Shown here one piece after another: positions 13,401 through 24,486 of a DNA stretch of 64,000 bases; the first letter of the stretch is position 1; every line of letters starts with the position of its first letter. Location: positions 389,968 through 453,967 of the forward strand of contig JH720344.1 of the NCBI GenBank assembly GCA_000231825.2, read 5' to 3'. The notes beneath the pieces are model-generated. The model was not told the origin of the DNA, made no database searches, and saw nothing but the letters and a program-made list of their open reading frames with translations. Source of the stretch: Tetrahymena elliotti 4EA. Lineage: Eukaryota; Ciliophora; Oligohymenophorea; Hymenostomatida; Tetrahymenidae. The translations under genes were made by a program, and so were the position numbers.

Positions 13401-14591
13401 AATAAATAAGTTCATGGAAAAAGCAATGATGGCTCTATTAGTGTCAAAAATTTCAGAAGTAGAGATTACTTAGCTATAGATAATATACAAATATTAGATG
13501 AAGAAAATAATTTTTATAGATATGATCCATTATAATAATATAGTTAAAGTGTGGTTGAGATCATATAAAAAACCACAATAACCATAAACACACGAAACAA
13601 GAGCGAAAATATGAATATTTTTGGAGGTACTATGATCACATACGAACAAGGAATGTTTTCTTTTAACATAAGTTTATTTTATTTACCTAATTAGAGCTCT
13701 AATTTTTACATAAAATCTTAGCAAATACAACCTCTTTACGACTCTGATGGAAATATTTTTATTGAATAAAAGTAATTATCATTGAATTTTAATGTGCATT
13801 TTAGGTAGTGTTAAGTGGGAGAAATAGAAAAAAGCTTCTTTTCTTCTATAATTTGTGATTAATGCCCTAATGGTAAATACTCACTAAATCTCAATGATTA
13901 AAATTGTCAAATATGTCCTGTTTCTGCTGTAGAATGCTAAGGTTCTAAGATATTGGTTCAAAATGGTTATTGGAGATAAAATTAATTTACTGATTAAATC
14001 ATTTATTGCGCTAACGCACCTGAAAATTGTTAGCCATAACATAAAGAATCTAAAGTAATTATTTAAATTTTTTAGATTTAATTTACAGTTAGTTAGTTAG
14101 TTAGTAAGTTCTTATATTAACTCCAAAAAAACAATTAAAAAATTTTTGAAAGATATTATGTTTCACTCATAATAATTTAAAATTATTTTTTGCAACTTAA
14201 GATTTGAACTTAATTTAAGAATTAACAACATTTTTAATTGATAGTTTGGATGTGTAGAGGGGTATTTTGGACCTTTATGTGAATAGTGTGATTTTTTTGG
14301 GGATGTTTGGGGTTAGAGGTACTAAACTTATTTTTAATCATATAAATGCTAAAAATGCTCTGGAGATTTAGTATTTGCATGTTTGAATAGATAATATTCA
14401 TTATCTTTCTAACTATGTATATCTATGTATGCAACAAAAAAATTATTGATTAGATTGAAAGAGAATTAATAAATTATTATATTAAGATGATGGGTCTTAT
14501 CTACCTCAATAACTCAGGTAAAAATATCCATTTTACTTTCAAAATTATTTAATTATTGATATACTGCAATTTTATTTTCTAAATTACCTGA
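7443..14591 (+). CDS. Giant secreted/membrane protein: Cys-rich repeats plus beta-helix repeats
   Basis: The ATG at 7443 opens with a signal peptide (MKSIRKYKFSLIIYLFLKIV, then FSQ). Next comes a furin-like cysteine-rich region with CxxC spacing (CLKCHDNCNTC, CLTCKNNY, CNYCQNFGCEKCD). A long central region follows. Between about 12.8 and 13.3 kb there are parallel beta-helix/Pmp-like repeats with GGA motifs (NGGALSVLN, GNGGSVFIY, ESGGAIYAD, GQGGAVAIL, IGGGIYY). The C-terminal part is Cys-rich again (CDQCPNGKYSLN, FGCVEGYFGPLCEQCDFFGD). Inferred introns are 8439-8486, 10613-10666, about 10830-10899, and 14055-14244, which joins ESK to FGCVEGY in frame. The frame appears to slip by one base near 10.11-10.15, 11.17-11.19 and 11.77 kb, each at an A or T run. 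It ends at TGA 14589-14591, earlier than the multi-membrane C-termini usual for this ciliate family. Likely a cell-surface protein; ligand unknown. Confidence 0.75.
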
Positions 14592-14847
14592 ATAATTTGA
14601 TTTCTTTTACAAGCTAAATGATTTTTTCGTTATTTTAATTATATTTTTTTAAAAAGTGAAATAATGGAGAAATTGAAGTATTTGAATTAATTTAAATACA
14701 ATTTATAACTTTGTTTGAAATTATGTTGATTTTTAAAAGTTTGCTTTAAAATTAATAAAGTATTGTAAAAATTAGAAAAATAAATTAAATTTTTTAGAGC
14801 AAAACACACACAAAGACAAAATAAAATATCAAAACAATTTAAAAAAC

Positions 14848-16650
14848 TCAAAAAATTAACTAATATTGGTTATTGATTTGTGAAAAAATAATTATATTCT
14901 TTTAAATTTAGAAAGGTTAATTTTTTGGTAATAGTAAAAAAGATTATTAAGCCAAATTAGAATTGATTTTATTGAAAATCTATTCAACTGATAATTGTTT
15001 AGTCTATTTGTTAAATTAGAATTAGTAAACAGCTTTATTAGAGAGTTAGCATATAAATTTATGATCTTACTCTGTATCAGCCTCTTCTTACTTTATTTCA
15101 GTAAAATCAAATTTATTTTGTTCCTGAGCACTTTTAACTCCTTTAAATAATTAAATGATTACTTTAAATTTATAGTTAAAGTAATAAAAAAAAGGCATGG
15201 TCTCTGAGTTAAATGAAGTGAATTCGCTTGATAGTCTCTTCATATTAACTTCTTTTTACCTTATCTATTCTAAATCATCAGTTCTGTCACTTTAGAAACG
15301 CTCCTTTTTTTCATTTGTTGTTAATGGTTGTGAAAATGTTTCAGCCTCAGTCTCTTTCAAATCGCTAGAATAAGATAACATGGTTGCCCCATCACTCTAG
15401 TTATCAACATCAATTTCATCCAAAGAAATTTATTGTTATTTTTTCTTTTATGAGACTTCCTTCTCCAAATGTAAAATAACTTTCAGAGTCATATCATCAT
15501 GATGAATCAAATATTCTTTTGTTTTTTCAGCATATTTTAAGTTTATTGATTAACCTTCTTATAGAAGGCATCTATACTAATTACATATAGGAGTAAAGAA
15601 GATGCAATCTGTACTATAAGGTTCTATGGTAAAGTATTTATATTTACATAGCTAATTAATTTTCATTTCATAATTATTATCACTTACTTTATATTCACCA
15701 ACTACACTTGTTTTATTTACTTCTAAATCAAAGTTTTTAGAGTTTCCTATTTACCTTTCAAAATCACCAGTAAATACTTAAAGTTATAGATATCTTAATG
15801 GTGTTAGTTAACTATTAATCAACTATTTTGTTTAGTTCAAGAGATAGCCTTGCTTGAATATTCCCAATAGATACTTTCTATTTAACCAACAATTTGAGAA
15901 AAAGCTATTTAACAACAGAATAGTTTATTAACTTATTGGTTTATTATTATCTTCAATTCCTAGCATTGTAAACATGCTTTCATAGTCAAATTTTTAGTAG
16001 ACCTATTAAAATAATAATATTATTTTAATTTAAATTCTTTTCAAAAATCATGCAAAAAAACTATTTTATAAGAGAGTAAAAATATATTTTACAGTACTAG
16101 AAGGTAATATAAAAGAAGCGATAGATGCTAAAAGGTTTTTTTATCTTTTTCTATCATTATTGCAGAGAATAAAGAGGACAGTAAGCTAATGGTATGACTT
16201 AGATATATAGTCTTTGTATTATTTATCTTCCTACAGATTTTTGAAATCCACGAACACTTATTGAATTTTATCTGGCTCTAATCTGTAAATATCCTATTAA
16301 TCTATCTAACTTGGAAAGGATTACCTAAGCTTATCTAAGATACTGTTTATCTATTTTAAAACTTTATTAACAGGCTCTTATTATATCATTAATCTGATGT
16401 CTCCATATTTAGCATCACTGCTACTTGATAGATGTTTTTTGATAGCTTAGACTTTACTAGCAATCTAATTAAGTTCATTGAAATAGTTTATATGATATGC
16501 ATCTTTTATGCAGAGAATTAAGCTTTTTATGAAGTAAAGATCATTGATTGCAATATCAACCAAAATGGTTCCTTGCGGGTAGTAAATTTAGCTTAAAGTA
16601 TTAATAGAGTTATCTATACTATTTAATATTGTATAATTACTTGGTATCAT
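14848..16650 (-). CDS. Unknown protein, two exons
   Basis: Minus-strand gene starting with ATG at 16650 (MIPSNYTILNSIDNSINTLS). A 90-nt intron at 16003-16092 has GT/AG ends and phase 0. The stop is TGA at 14848-14850. The product is about 570 residues, with no signal peptide or clear membrane segment. The first half is helical and hydrophobic/charged mixed (IAINDLYFIKSLILCIKDAY); the second half is rich in Lys, Glu and Gln with a Ser/Thr-rich stretch (SDGATMLSYSSDLKETEAET). I recognise no domain. It converges on the surface-protein gene, with 256 bp between the two stops. The frame is long and clean under the ciliate code, so I think it is a real gene of unknown function. Confidence 0.7.
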
Positions 16651-17808
16651 TTATTAAACCACAAAAATTGAATTCTTCAATAATTTTACAAATTTTAATT
16701 AATAATCAAAGGCTCAAAAAAGTTGCTTTCAACCAAAAATTTAAATCTTTCTTTGGATAAGCTAATTGATGTTTCTTATACTCTAAATACAAAAATTAAA
16801 TGAATTTCACTTTTCAAAGATAACAAAAAGTGTTATTTATATTTTTTTCTCAATATCAACCAAATAAACGTCACATTTTTAAAATTATAAATTTTTAAAT
16901 TCTATAAAATTTATTATTATCATTCTAATTCTATTTTTGCTCAAACTGAAAAAAAAATAATTCCTTTTTCTTTTTGAAAATGGATCCTCATTTTAATTGA
17001 TATCTTTATATCTATAAACTAAAGCCTAAACCAACTATAAATCACATAATTAATTTTTAAAAATTCTAATTGGAAAGACTGTAAGGTATATTAATCCTCA
17101 TATCAAATTCTATTTTTTCCTATTTATTGAAGCAGAGATGGTAAATATTTATTGGAAAAAAAATGTTAATAAAAAATTATTTGTATGGATATTATGAATT
17201 AATTTTTAAAATATTTACTGAATCATCGTAATCAAAATCTTCAATATTAAATTTAAACTATTATAAAAAGTAAATTTATTTTTAGTTACATTTAACTTTA
17301 TGAAAATTAAAAAATTTGCTTTGAATTTTATTTCACTCCAAATTTCTAAAATTTTTTTAATTATTTTTTTGAAATCAAATTTAAAAAATAGTTAAACTAA
17401 CTTTTGATAGATTATAATATATTTAATTTCAAATGAAAGAAAATCTCTAAAATGATTTATAAAATATGTTTATTTATTTTTGTTTAAATTTAAATATACT
17501 AAATAAAGACCAACAAAAAAAAAATCTTTCAAGAAAAAAAGATTGAATAATTTTTCCATTTAATTTGATATTAATTATTCTTAGAAAGTCCTTTATTCAT
17601 ATTTTATTTTTGAATAATGTTTAGTTTCATTTTTTCATGGGCTGAATATTTTCTCTAAAGAAAATTGTAATTTAATTACTTACATTCATACGTACATACA
17701 TACATACATACATACATAAATTCACTCATTCATAAATGTTTCAATTTTATGCATTAATTTTTTAATTTTAGTGAATCTAACTAAATATTTAATTCATTAT
17801 TATAAACT
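16651..17808. other. Intergenic, AT-rich
   Basis: No convincing reading frame on either strand. It holds the promoter side of the unknown gene at 14848-16650 and the 3' flank of the granule-protein gene, plus a short CATA microsatellite. Confidence 0.6.
17692..17718. repeat. Tetranucleotide microsatellite (TACA)n
   Basis: About seven tandem copies of taca/cata, flanked by less regular ttcattcat-type sequence. Confidence 0.9.
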
Positions 17809-19747
17809 TCATTGAGTTTCTTCATCTGATCTATCTTTAACATAGCTTTTGAGAACCTTCATTTGAGAATTAATGATATCCAAAACTTAGTGAATTATAT
17901 TGATCTATTCATTTCTACGAAAATAAAAAATATTGATATTTTTGTTGTTCATTTTTAAACTTGAATTACCTTTCTTCTGTTCTGCTTTCGTATTGTGTGT
18001 GTTAATCAGTGCAGAATGCTTATCTGGAATTTAACTCAGTGGTTTTCTCTTCTGATCTTTCTTATTAGACTTTTTGGACTTGGGCATCTTATTCAAGTTA
18101 TAACTAAAGAGATTTAATTTCTCCATCTAATTCACTTATAACCTTTGATAATTCTCCAATACGATCCAAGAGATCATCTTTTTTATTCTCATAATCCTAC
18201 TCAAACTACTCAAAAGCCTTGGCTTCGATTTCTAATGAATCTGCTATTTTCTCTAAAAGTTAATCAATCACTTCAAATAACTTCTAAATGGCACCAGGGT
18301 CTGCCTAAATAGGAGCTGATTGAGACATTTGAGAAAGAATTCTAAAAAATGAGGTCCAAGACTTTCTCTTGTAGTTTGCTTTAGAATGATGAGCAAAGTG
18401 TGAAGAAACCTAAACTAAAGATTAATTGCTGGGTTTCTTAATATTTGCAAAAGATTTAGATCCGAAAGCTCCCTATAATACATCTTTAGCTTCTCTTATC
18501 ACAGATTCTGCTCTAGAGTGTTCTGATCTTTCTTCTTCATATTCTTCTGATTTTTTTTAGTAATTTTCATCTAAAGCTGATAAAATTTATTAATTTGCAG
18601 CTAAGCTTTCATTTTTTTGCTCTAATAAAATAGTCTTTTATTCTAGAATAGGGGTATTTTCAGTGATGTCCGTAGTAGCCTCAATTACTTTTAAATTAGC
18701 ATCTTCAATTTCTTCTTACAATCTAGTAAGATCATTGGTGCAATCTTATTAAATACGATCAGTTTGTTTTTGATCTAAAGCTTAATCGTTTTAAATATCA
18801 GTTGCTATGTTTTGTAAATCTGAAACCAATCTTCCAATTTAATCATTCACACTTATCTAGAGTTATATTGTGTCCAAGATGTTTCTTCCAAATCTTGATT
18901 TCTCAATCTTTATTCAATAAATAATATTAAAATATCAATAAAATATCTTAGATGTAGGCTTAAAACTAGATCAAATCTCATTATATTTTCTATTTTTTGA
19001 TGATGAAACTATAAAAAAATTTTATTTCTTCTAAACAATAAAAAAAAGAAATTTATTTAATTCATTTTTTAGATATTCTGTTTGAAATGTTAAAATATCT
19101 TTGAATTTTAAGTTCAAGTTTAAATTACAATTTCATTTCTTTTGATTTTATAAAAAAATTGATTCTTTTTGTTAGTCAGTCCAAATCACCATTTTCATTT
19201 TCTTAAGTATTTTGAAATATTCTAACAACATTTTAACTTATAAATTTCTTAAGGGTATTCCATTTAATCTAAATTATGCTCAATTATTAATTAAAATGTA
19301 TTTATGTTTTTCTAAAAATAAAGTGATTAAATCTAATTATGGAATTAACTCATATTATCTATTAGATAAGAAAGACCCTGTATTCTACATTTATCGCTTT
19401 ATAATGAAATAGCAAAATATTTCATATATTTTCTAATTATCAAAAGAAAGACATAATAATTCATCCAAAAACAAAAATAATTTTAAATAATAATCATCAG
19501 AATGTTTAGAAAAAAATATCTTTTCATTTTTTTAGTGCAGAGCCTTCAATTATTCATTTATCAGGTTATTAGATTATTTAGAAATTAGATTAATATGTTG
19601 AGAATATATGATCATTAAACTAGTTTCAAGGACATTATTTAGATATTTCAAACGCATTACCTTTTTAAGGCTAATTAGTGCATTATCTTCAGAGAGAGCT
19701 ATTGAAAATGCAAACAAACAGGCTAAAATAATAATAATTCTTTTCAT
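17809..19747 (-). CDS. Secretory granule lattice-type (Grl-like) coiled-coil protein
   Basis: Three exons: 19661..19747, 18908 boundary then 17970..18907, and 17809..17914, totalling 1131 nt (376 residues plus TGA). Exon 1 is a signal peptide (MKRIIIILACLFAFSIALS) ending LISLKK. Exon 2 continues in phase with IEKSRFGRNILDTIQLQIS, which resembles the FGxxLLDTIxLxL start of Tetrahymena Grl and Paramecium trichocyst-matrix proteins. Long acidic coiled coils follow (residues about 50-170 and 240-330). The C-terminal element FCTDQHTQYESRTEERNEQI spans the 55-nt intron 17915-17969 (AG|A). Grl proteins are Ca2+-binding core proteins of dense-core secretory granules (mucocysts), made as proproteins and cleaved during maturation. 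It is divergent from the second Grl-like gene at 21179. Which Grl paralogue it is cannot be told from memory. Confidence 0.82.
18908..19660 (-). other. Unusually long intron (753 nt) of the Grl-like gene
   Basis: GT donor at 19659-19660 and AG acceptor at 18908-18909 on the minus strand, phase 0. The splice joins LISLKK to IEKSRFGRN. Most other introns in the window are 47 to 200 nt. A 66-codon plus-strand frame at 19212-19412 lies inside it; it has no ATG and no recognisable product, so I do not call it a gene. Confidence 0.6.
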
Positions 19748-21178
19748 TTTATAAATTCTAAATAATTTTGCCTTTTAAAAAGAATGGTTATTTAATTCCT
19801 TTTTGATATTTTTTGTTTATTGAAATAGTAAAAGAAGTCTAATTACTTTGAAAAATCTATTAAATTTTTCATTCATATTGCTAATTAAAATTGTTAGCTC
19901 TATCATTAATTAATAAATAATTGATTCATTCATTCATTCAATAATAAATAGAATGGAAATCAAAACGAAAGAGCAGAGCTAATTATAAATACAAATAGAA
20001 AAAAACGGTCCAAAAACGCTATTAGATAAATTTCCATTGTAAAATCAATGAAAAATGTTAATTACTATGTAATTTCATTAAAAATCTTAATTAATTAAAT
20101 ATAGCAATTAACTAATAATCTAATTAATATTAATGCTAATTTCTTGAATGAACAATTAATTCATCAAATCAATCATAATAGCTATTAATACACATATTCT
20201 TCATAATCTTTTGAATTAAAAAACAAAAAAGAACTACATTTACAAATACTATTAAAGGCATCCTCCATTCATCTATCTATCCATATTCTTTAGAGGGTAA
20301 ATATATTTGTAAAATTTTAGCATATTATCTTCAGTTATAAATAATCCTGTCCTCCATATTATATGACTGTCCCTTTGAGATAAATCGAGCTTATAAATAT
20401 AATACATTATATTATTGATCAAAATATGATAGATTTATATCCATTGATTATGGATTGAGTTACTAATTTCTCCTACTAAAAATGCGAAAGATAAGTGAAT
20501 ACAATACAAAAATCATCTTTTAACAACCCAAGACGTTTTTTAGAAAATAATAAGTATGAAAATAGATTACATTTTAGATTTTCTAAGTGGATTTAATATG
20601 TAAAGTAATTTGCTTTATCTCAAAAAAAATAAAAATCATTTGGCATATTTTGATTTAGAGTATTTAGAATCAATCATATTAGCTCTTAGTAAATACAATA
20701 CATAAAAAAATAATTTAAAACAATAATTAATTACCTTCAATACATCAAAAGAAATATCATCAAAAATATTTTAATAGAAACCTTTTCCTCAATTTTATTT
20801 TTATTTACAAAATGAGATAAATATTCTAATTTATTATTTAGTCAATTAAAAATTTTAGATATTTTAAAATCAACTCTATTCGTCATAATTATAAATCTTA
20901 TAAAGCTAACATAAAAACATAAAAAAAAAGTATCATTTTAAGAAATTTAACATTTAATCAATAAGAAAACAAAATAGTTTTTTTTAAAGTTAGCTAATCC
21001 AAGAAATAATTTATCATTTTTTTTTAAAACTTTGAAAGTTTATATTAGAATAATAATTTTGACCTAATTCCATGATACAAAAAAGGGATTCACAGATATG
21101 AAAAATAGGATTCAAAAATAATTTATATATTCTTATTCTTGATAATTAGAATTTTAATTTATTCATTTTTTTTAGATT
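19748..21178. other. Bidirectional intergenic region between two Grl-like genes
   Basis: A 1.43-kb AT-rich interval between divergent starts at 19747 (minus) and 21179 (plus). No gene is visible. It must contain both promoters, which would suit co-expression of granule cargo; no specific motif could be identified by eye. A short cattcattcattca run lies near 19927. Confidence 0.6.
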
Positions 21179-22551
21179 ATGAAAAAAAGCTTTTTTTTGG
21201 CAGTTTTAGTGCTTTTTGTTGGGGTTTTAGCTACAGCTAATAAGGAAGCAGCTGGAAAAGGAAGCCAATTAACTAATCTATTATCAATATAAGCTAAATC
21301 TACCGATGCTGTAGACTCTGCTTTGACAGTATTATAAGATCTTAAGTAAGCTAATACTGATTAATAATCTGCAGCTGACTAGCTAAGTACATCCTAATAA
21401 GAAGAATGCTCTTAAAATATAGAAAAACTTAAGTAAGTTGTTTAATAAAACAACTAAGTTGCAGAAGATGCTACTTCTCATAGGTAAAATGAAATATTTA
21501 CACTTGATTTGATAGAATATTAAGATGCATTTCTAAAATTATGATTTATTAAATAAAGAGAATTCATAGATGAGGAAATTGCACAGACCTAAAATTATAT
21601 TAATTGGATATAAGATAGAACCGATTCTATTAATAACAAGAGAGATTAATTAGAAGAATCAAGATGTGTTTCTAATGCATTTTTTATTAGAGCTCTCAAG
21701 GAACACTCCGAAGCTATGGAAGTTATTGATTCATTAAAAAATGAACTTTAGCCTTATACCACTGAAGCTGTCACAAATCTCTCTTAAGTGAAAACTGTTA
21801 CTGATAAATTGAAAGCATATTCTTTACTTTATAACACTTAAGCACTCAGAGCTTTTAGTTAATTATAATAAAGTAAATTTATAAATATTATTTATATTAT
21901 TTTAATGGCATTTTGTAATTAATTAAAATAGCTCCATAAGCTTAAAATGTAGACGATAATTTACTGTCATGGAACAGTGAAGCTGATGATAATAATAAAG
22001 AGGAATTGAAATTAGAAGCTGCAACAGATGGATCTGGAGAAAGAAACGTTTAGCATTCTTTAGGTGATAAATTAGTAGATTTACTTGATAAACTGAAAAT
22101 ACATTTGAAAGAATCAATAGATGATTTGACTAAAAATGAAATTTAAAGTGCTTGGGATTTGGCTACTTGGTTACATCATTCAGAGTTAGAATTAGAACAT
22201 TTATCAAACGAATCATAGAGAAAATAAACTTATCTTGAAAAATTAAATATTGCTCACTAATCAGCAAAAGCTCATGAAGATTAATCATGGCAAATACATA
22301 ATGCTTCTGTTTCTATTTTAAATCAATATCTTTTAGAATGTGAAGCAAAGCATAACAAATATTTAAGTGAAACTGCTAGAAGAAACAACGAAAACAGTCT
22401 ATTAGATGAGGTTCTTTCAATTTTTGAAGAAAAAGTCTCAACATTAGGAAACGATTTAAGAGACAGAGTTGATGACTATTCAGAAAACCAAAATTTCGAC
22501 AATACTGAATTCGATAGAGAAACTGATGAATTCTTAGATAGTATTGAGTGA
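21179..22551 (+). CDS. Secretory granule lattice-type (Grl-like) coiled-coil protein
   Basis: Three exons: 21179..21483, 21559..21872 and 21932..22551, sum 1239 nt (412 residues plus TGA). Introns are 75 nt (phase 2, AG|A restoring HREF) and 59 nt (phase 1). The signal peptide is MKKSFFLAVLVLFVGVLATA. The rest is an almost entirely helical, acidic, Gln/Glu/Asp-rich coiled coil, with few Cys (CSQNIEKL, SRCVSNAFF, LLECEAKH). An Asp/Glu-rich linker (WNSEADDNNKEELKLE) at about residue 220 could be a proprotein processing region. Composition, size, signal peptide and the Cys-bounded coils match Tetrahymena Grl/Paramecium tmp granule-core proteins, and the neighbouring divergent gene is of the same type. 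Assignment to a particular Grl number is not possible here. Confidence 0.8.
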
Positions 22552-24486
22552 TTTTCTTAAAATTGAAAATATTTAGTCTATGTTTTTCTATTTAGTTAGT
22601 ATAGTCAATAAAGATCCTAAATAAACATTCTATTTTAAATTCTAACTTTTTTTATTTATTTTGATGGGTTGGTTTTTAAATTTAAAGTAATCCCAAAAAA
22701 GTTTAAAAAATGTTTACTCAAGAGATTAATTAAGAAAATATCTTTTTCTTAAATTATTTTTATTATTGTTAAAACCCAATAAAAGTTGCAAATTTAATAA
22801 AAAAGTTTTTTAGAATAAATTGAAATCAAATTTATAATAAAAATAGCTTTTATTTTTCAATTAATTGGCTAAAAAAATATTTTTGGACCCTACTTTTTGT
22901 AATTTTAAGCTTAAAATGATATTGAATTCTAAATAAGTTAATTTATGAAATTTATTCCTAAATAAATAATAGAATTTCTAAAGCTTGTAAAGGAAGGTAG
23001 CTAAGTAAGTGATTAATTATATTTTTATTAACTTTAATTTTGTAATTAAATCCATAACTAAATAAACAGTTTAACATTTTTTTGAGGTAATTAGAAAACA
23101 ATTAATAAAATATTTACTTCAGAGTAAAATTTTTCTTTTATTATCTAAATAATTTCTTTCTACTTCTACTGATAATTTTCTCTAGTAAATAAAATACAAA
23201 ACTTACCAAAAATTTTGTAAAAAAAAAAAAGTAAAATAATAGATTTCTCAAAATCAGATTCATTCAATCAAGGTAGGATTTTAGCATTTTTCAATATTAA
23301 GCTGAATTAGTTACTTGTTCTATTCTTTATTTATTTAGTAAAAGTAGGCTAAATAAATATTCAAATATAAAACTTGCTAGATTTTTAGATAAACCAATAT
23401 CAATTGATTCCTCAATAATAAATTCTTGAGATTTGTAATTGGAGTCTAGCTGATTATTTAATAGTAGCCAGAATCATTAGGAGTAATAACTTACATCTAG
23501 TATGATAATTGGCAGTGAAAAGATGATTCCTAAGGTGTTGATATTTTGATTCTGCAATCTTCAACATTAAATTAAAAATGCTATTGAAAAAAGAAAGGTC
23601 TACTCGCTCAAATTTTGTTATCATAATTTTTTATTTATTTAATTATATTTCAATTCAACAAAATCCTGAAATTACTTCTTAACACTACAATAAAATTTTA
23701 TTAAATTAAAAATTTAAGTATTTCACTAATCTTCATCGTCAGTCAAGTGGTGTTTATGTAGAAGTTTAGGTTTGATAACTTTTATTCTTTCTTATTAATA
23801 GGAGCTTATATATTGTTGTTTGTTAGATAAATGATTATTTTCTCTTACTAAATTTTAAGTAAATACTGAAATTAGAAGATTGTATCATGCATAAATAAAA
23901 ATAAATATCAGATTTTTTAATTTTAATTTTCTTTACTAGAGTTTATGTTTTATTACAGTTTTATGTATTTTAGCTTTATTTAAGAAAAATATAAGAAGTA
24001 TTTTTTAGTGTTTGAAAATAGCAAAAAATTGTTATTTATTTTCTCAAACTGAATAATTAATTCTTAAGCTATTTTGAATTTAGATATTTTTTACAAAACA
24101 AATTGGGAGATTAAAAACAAAGTTTTTCTAAAAATAGTGAAATATTCATAAAATTGAACAAAAATATTATTTTTAATTAAATTTCTATCTGAAATCTTCT
24201 TGAATAAATCGTACTAATATTATATAAATAAATATACAGATAAAAGCATATTAATAATATTAAAAAATAATTTAAGGAAGGGTAATTGATTATTTTAACA
24301 AGCTTTTTGATTAATTTTTGACTAAAAGATAGATAGAGAGATTGTTATTTAAGGAGTTAAAGATAAAATAGAAAAAATAAGTTGTGTTATGAATAGTACG
24401 TACAGTGAGTAAGTAAGTATATATTGAATTTATTTAGATTAAGGAATCGAATTCAAAACTGCGTAGAATTTAACAGCTAGCTCGCT
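22552..24486. other. Intergenic, AT-rich
   Basis: Interval between the Grl-like gene and the 3' end of the aspartyl protease. Nothing firm apart from the short minus-strand frame at 23412-23624. Confidence 0.5.
23412..23624 (-). CDS. Possible small unknown protein (70 aa)
   Basis: Minus-strand frame from ATG at 23624 (MITKFERVDLSFFNSIFNLM) to TGA at 23412. It is slightly less AT-rich than its surroundings. An internal GTAAGT near 23500 could be a splice donor, so it might be the first exon of something larger. No similarity recognised, no signal peptide. It may equally be chance. Confidence 0.25.

Noticed and set aside
17809..18088. Separate small minus-strand gene starting MPKSKKSNKKDQKRK at 18088
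   Set aside because: The sequence is an alternative frame of the Grl-like gene. Splicing at 17915-17969 keeps the Grl frame and its conserved C-terminus, so the small frame is a shadow.
19212..19412. 66-codon plus-strand frame inside the Grl intron
   Set aside because: No ATG, no recognisable features, and under the ciliate code it has no natural stop at its TAG.
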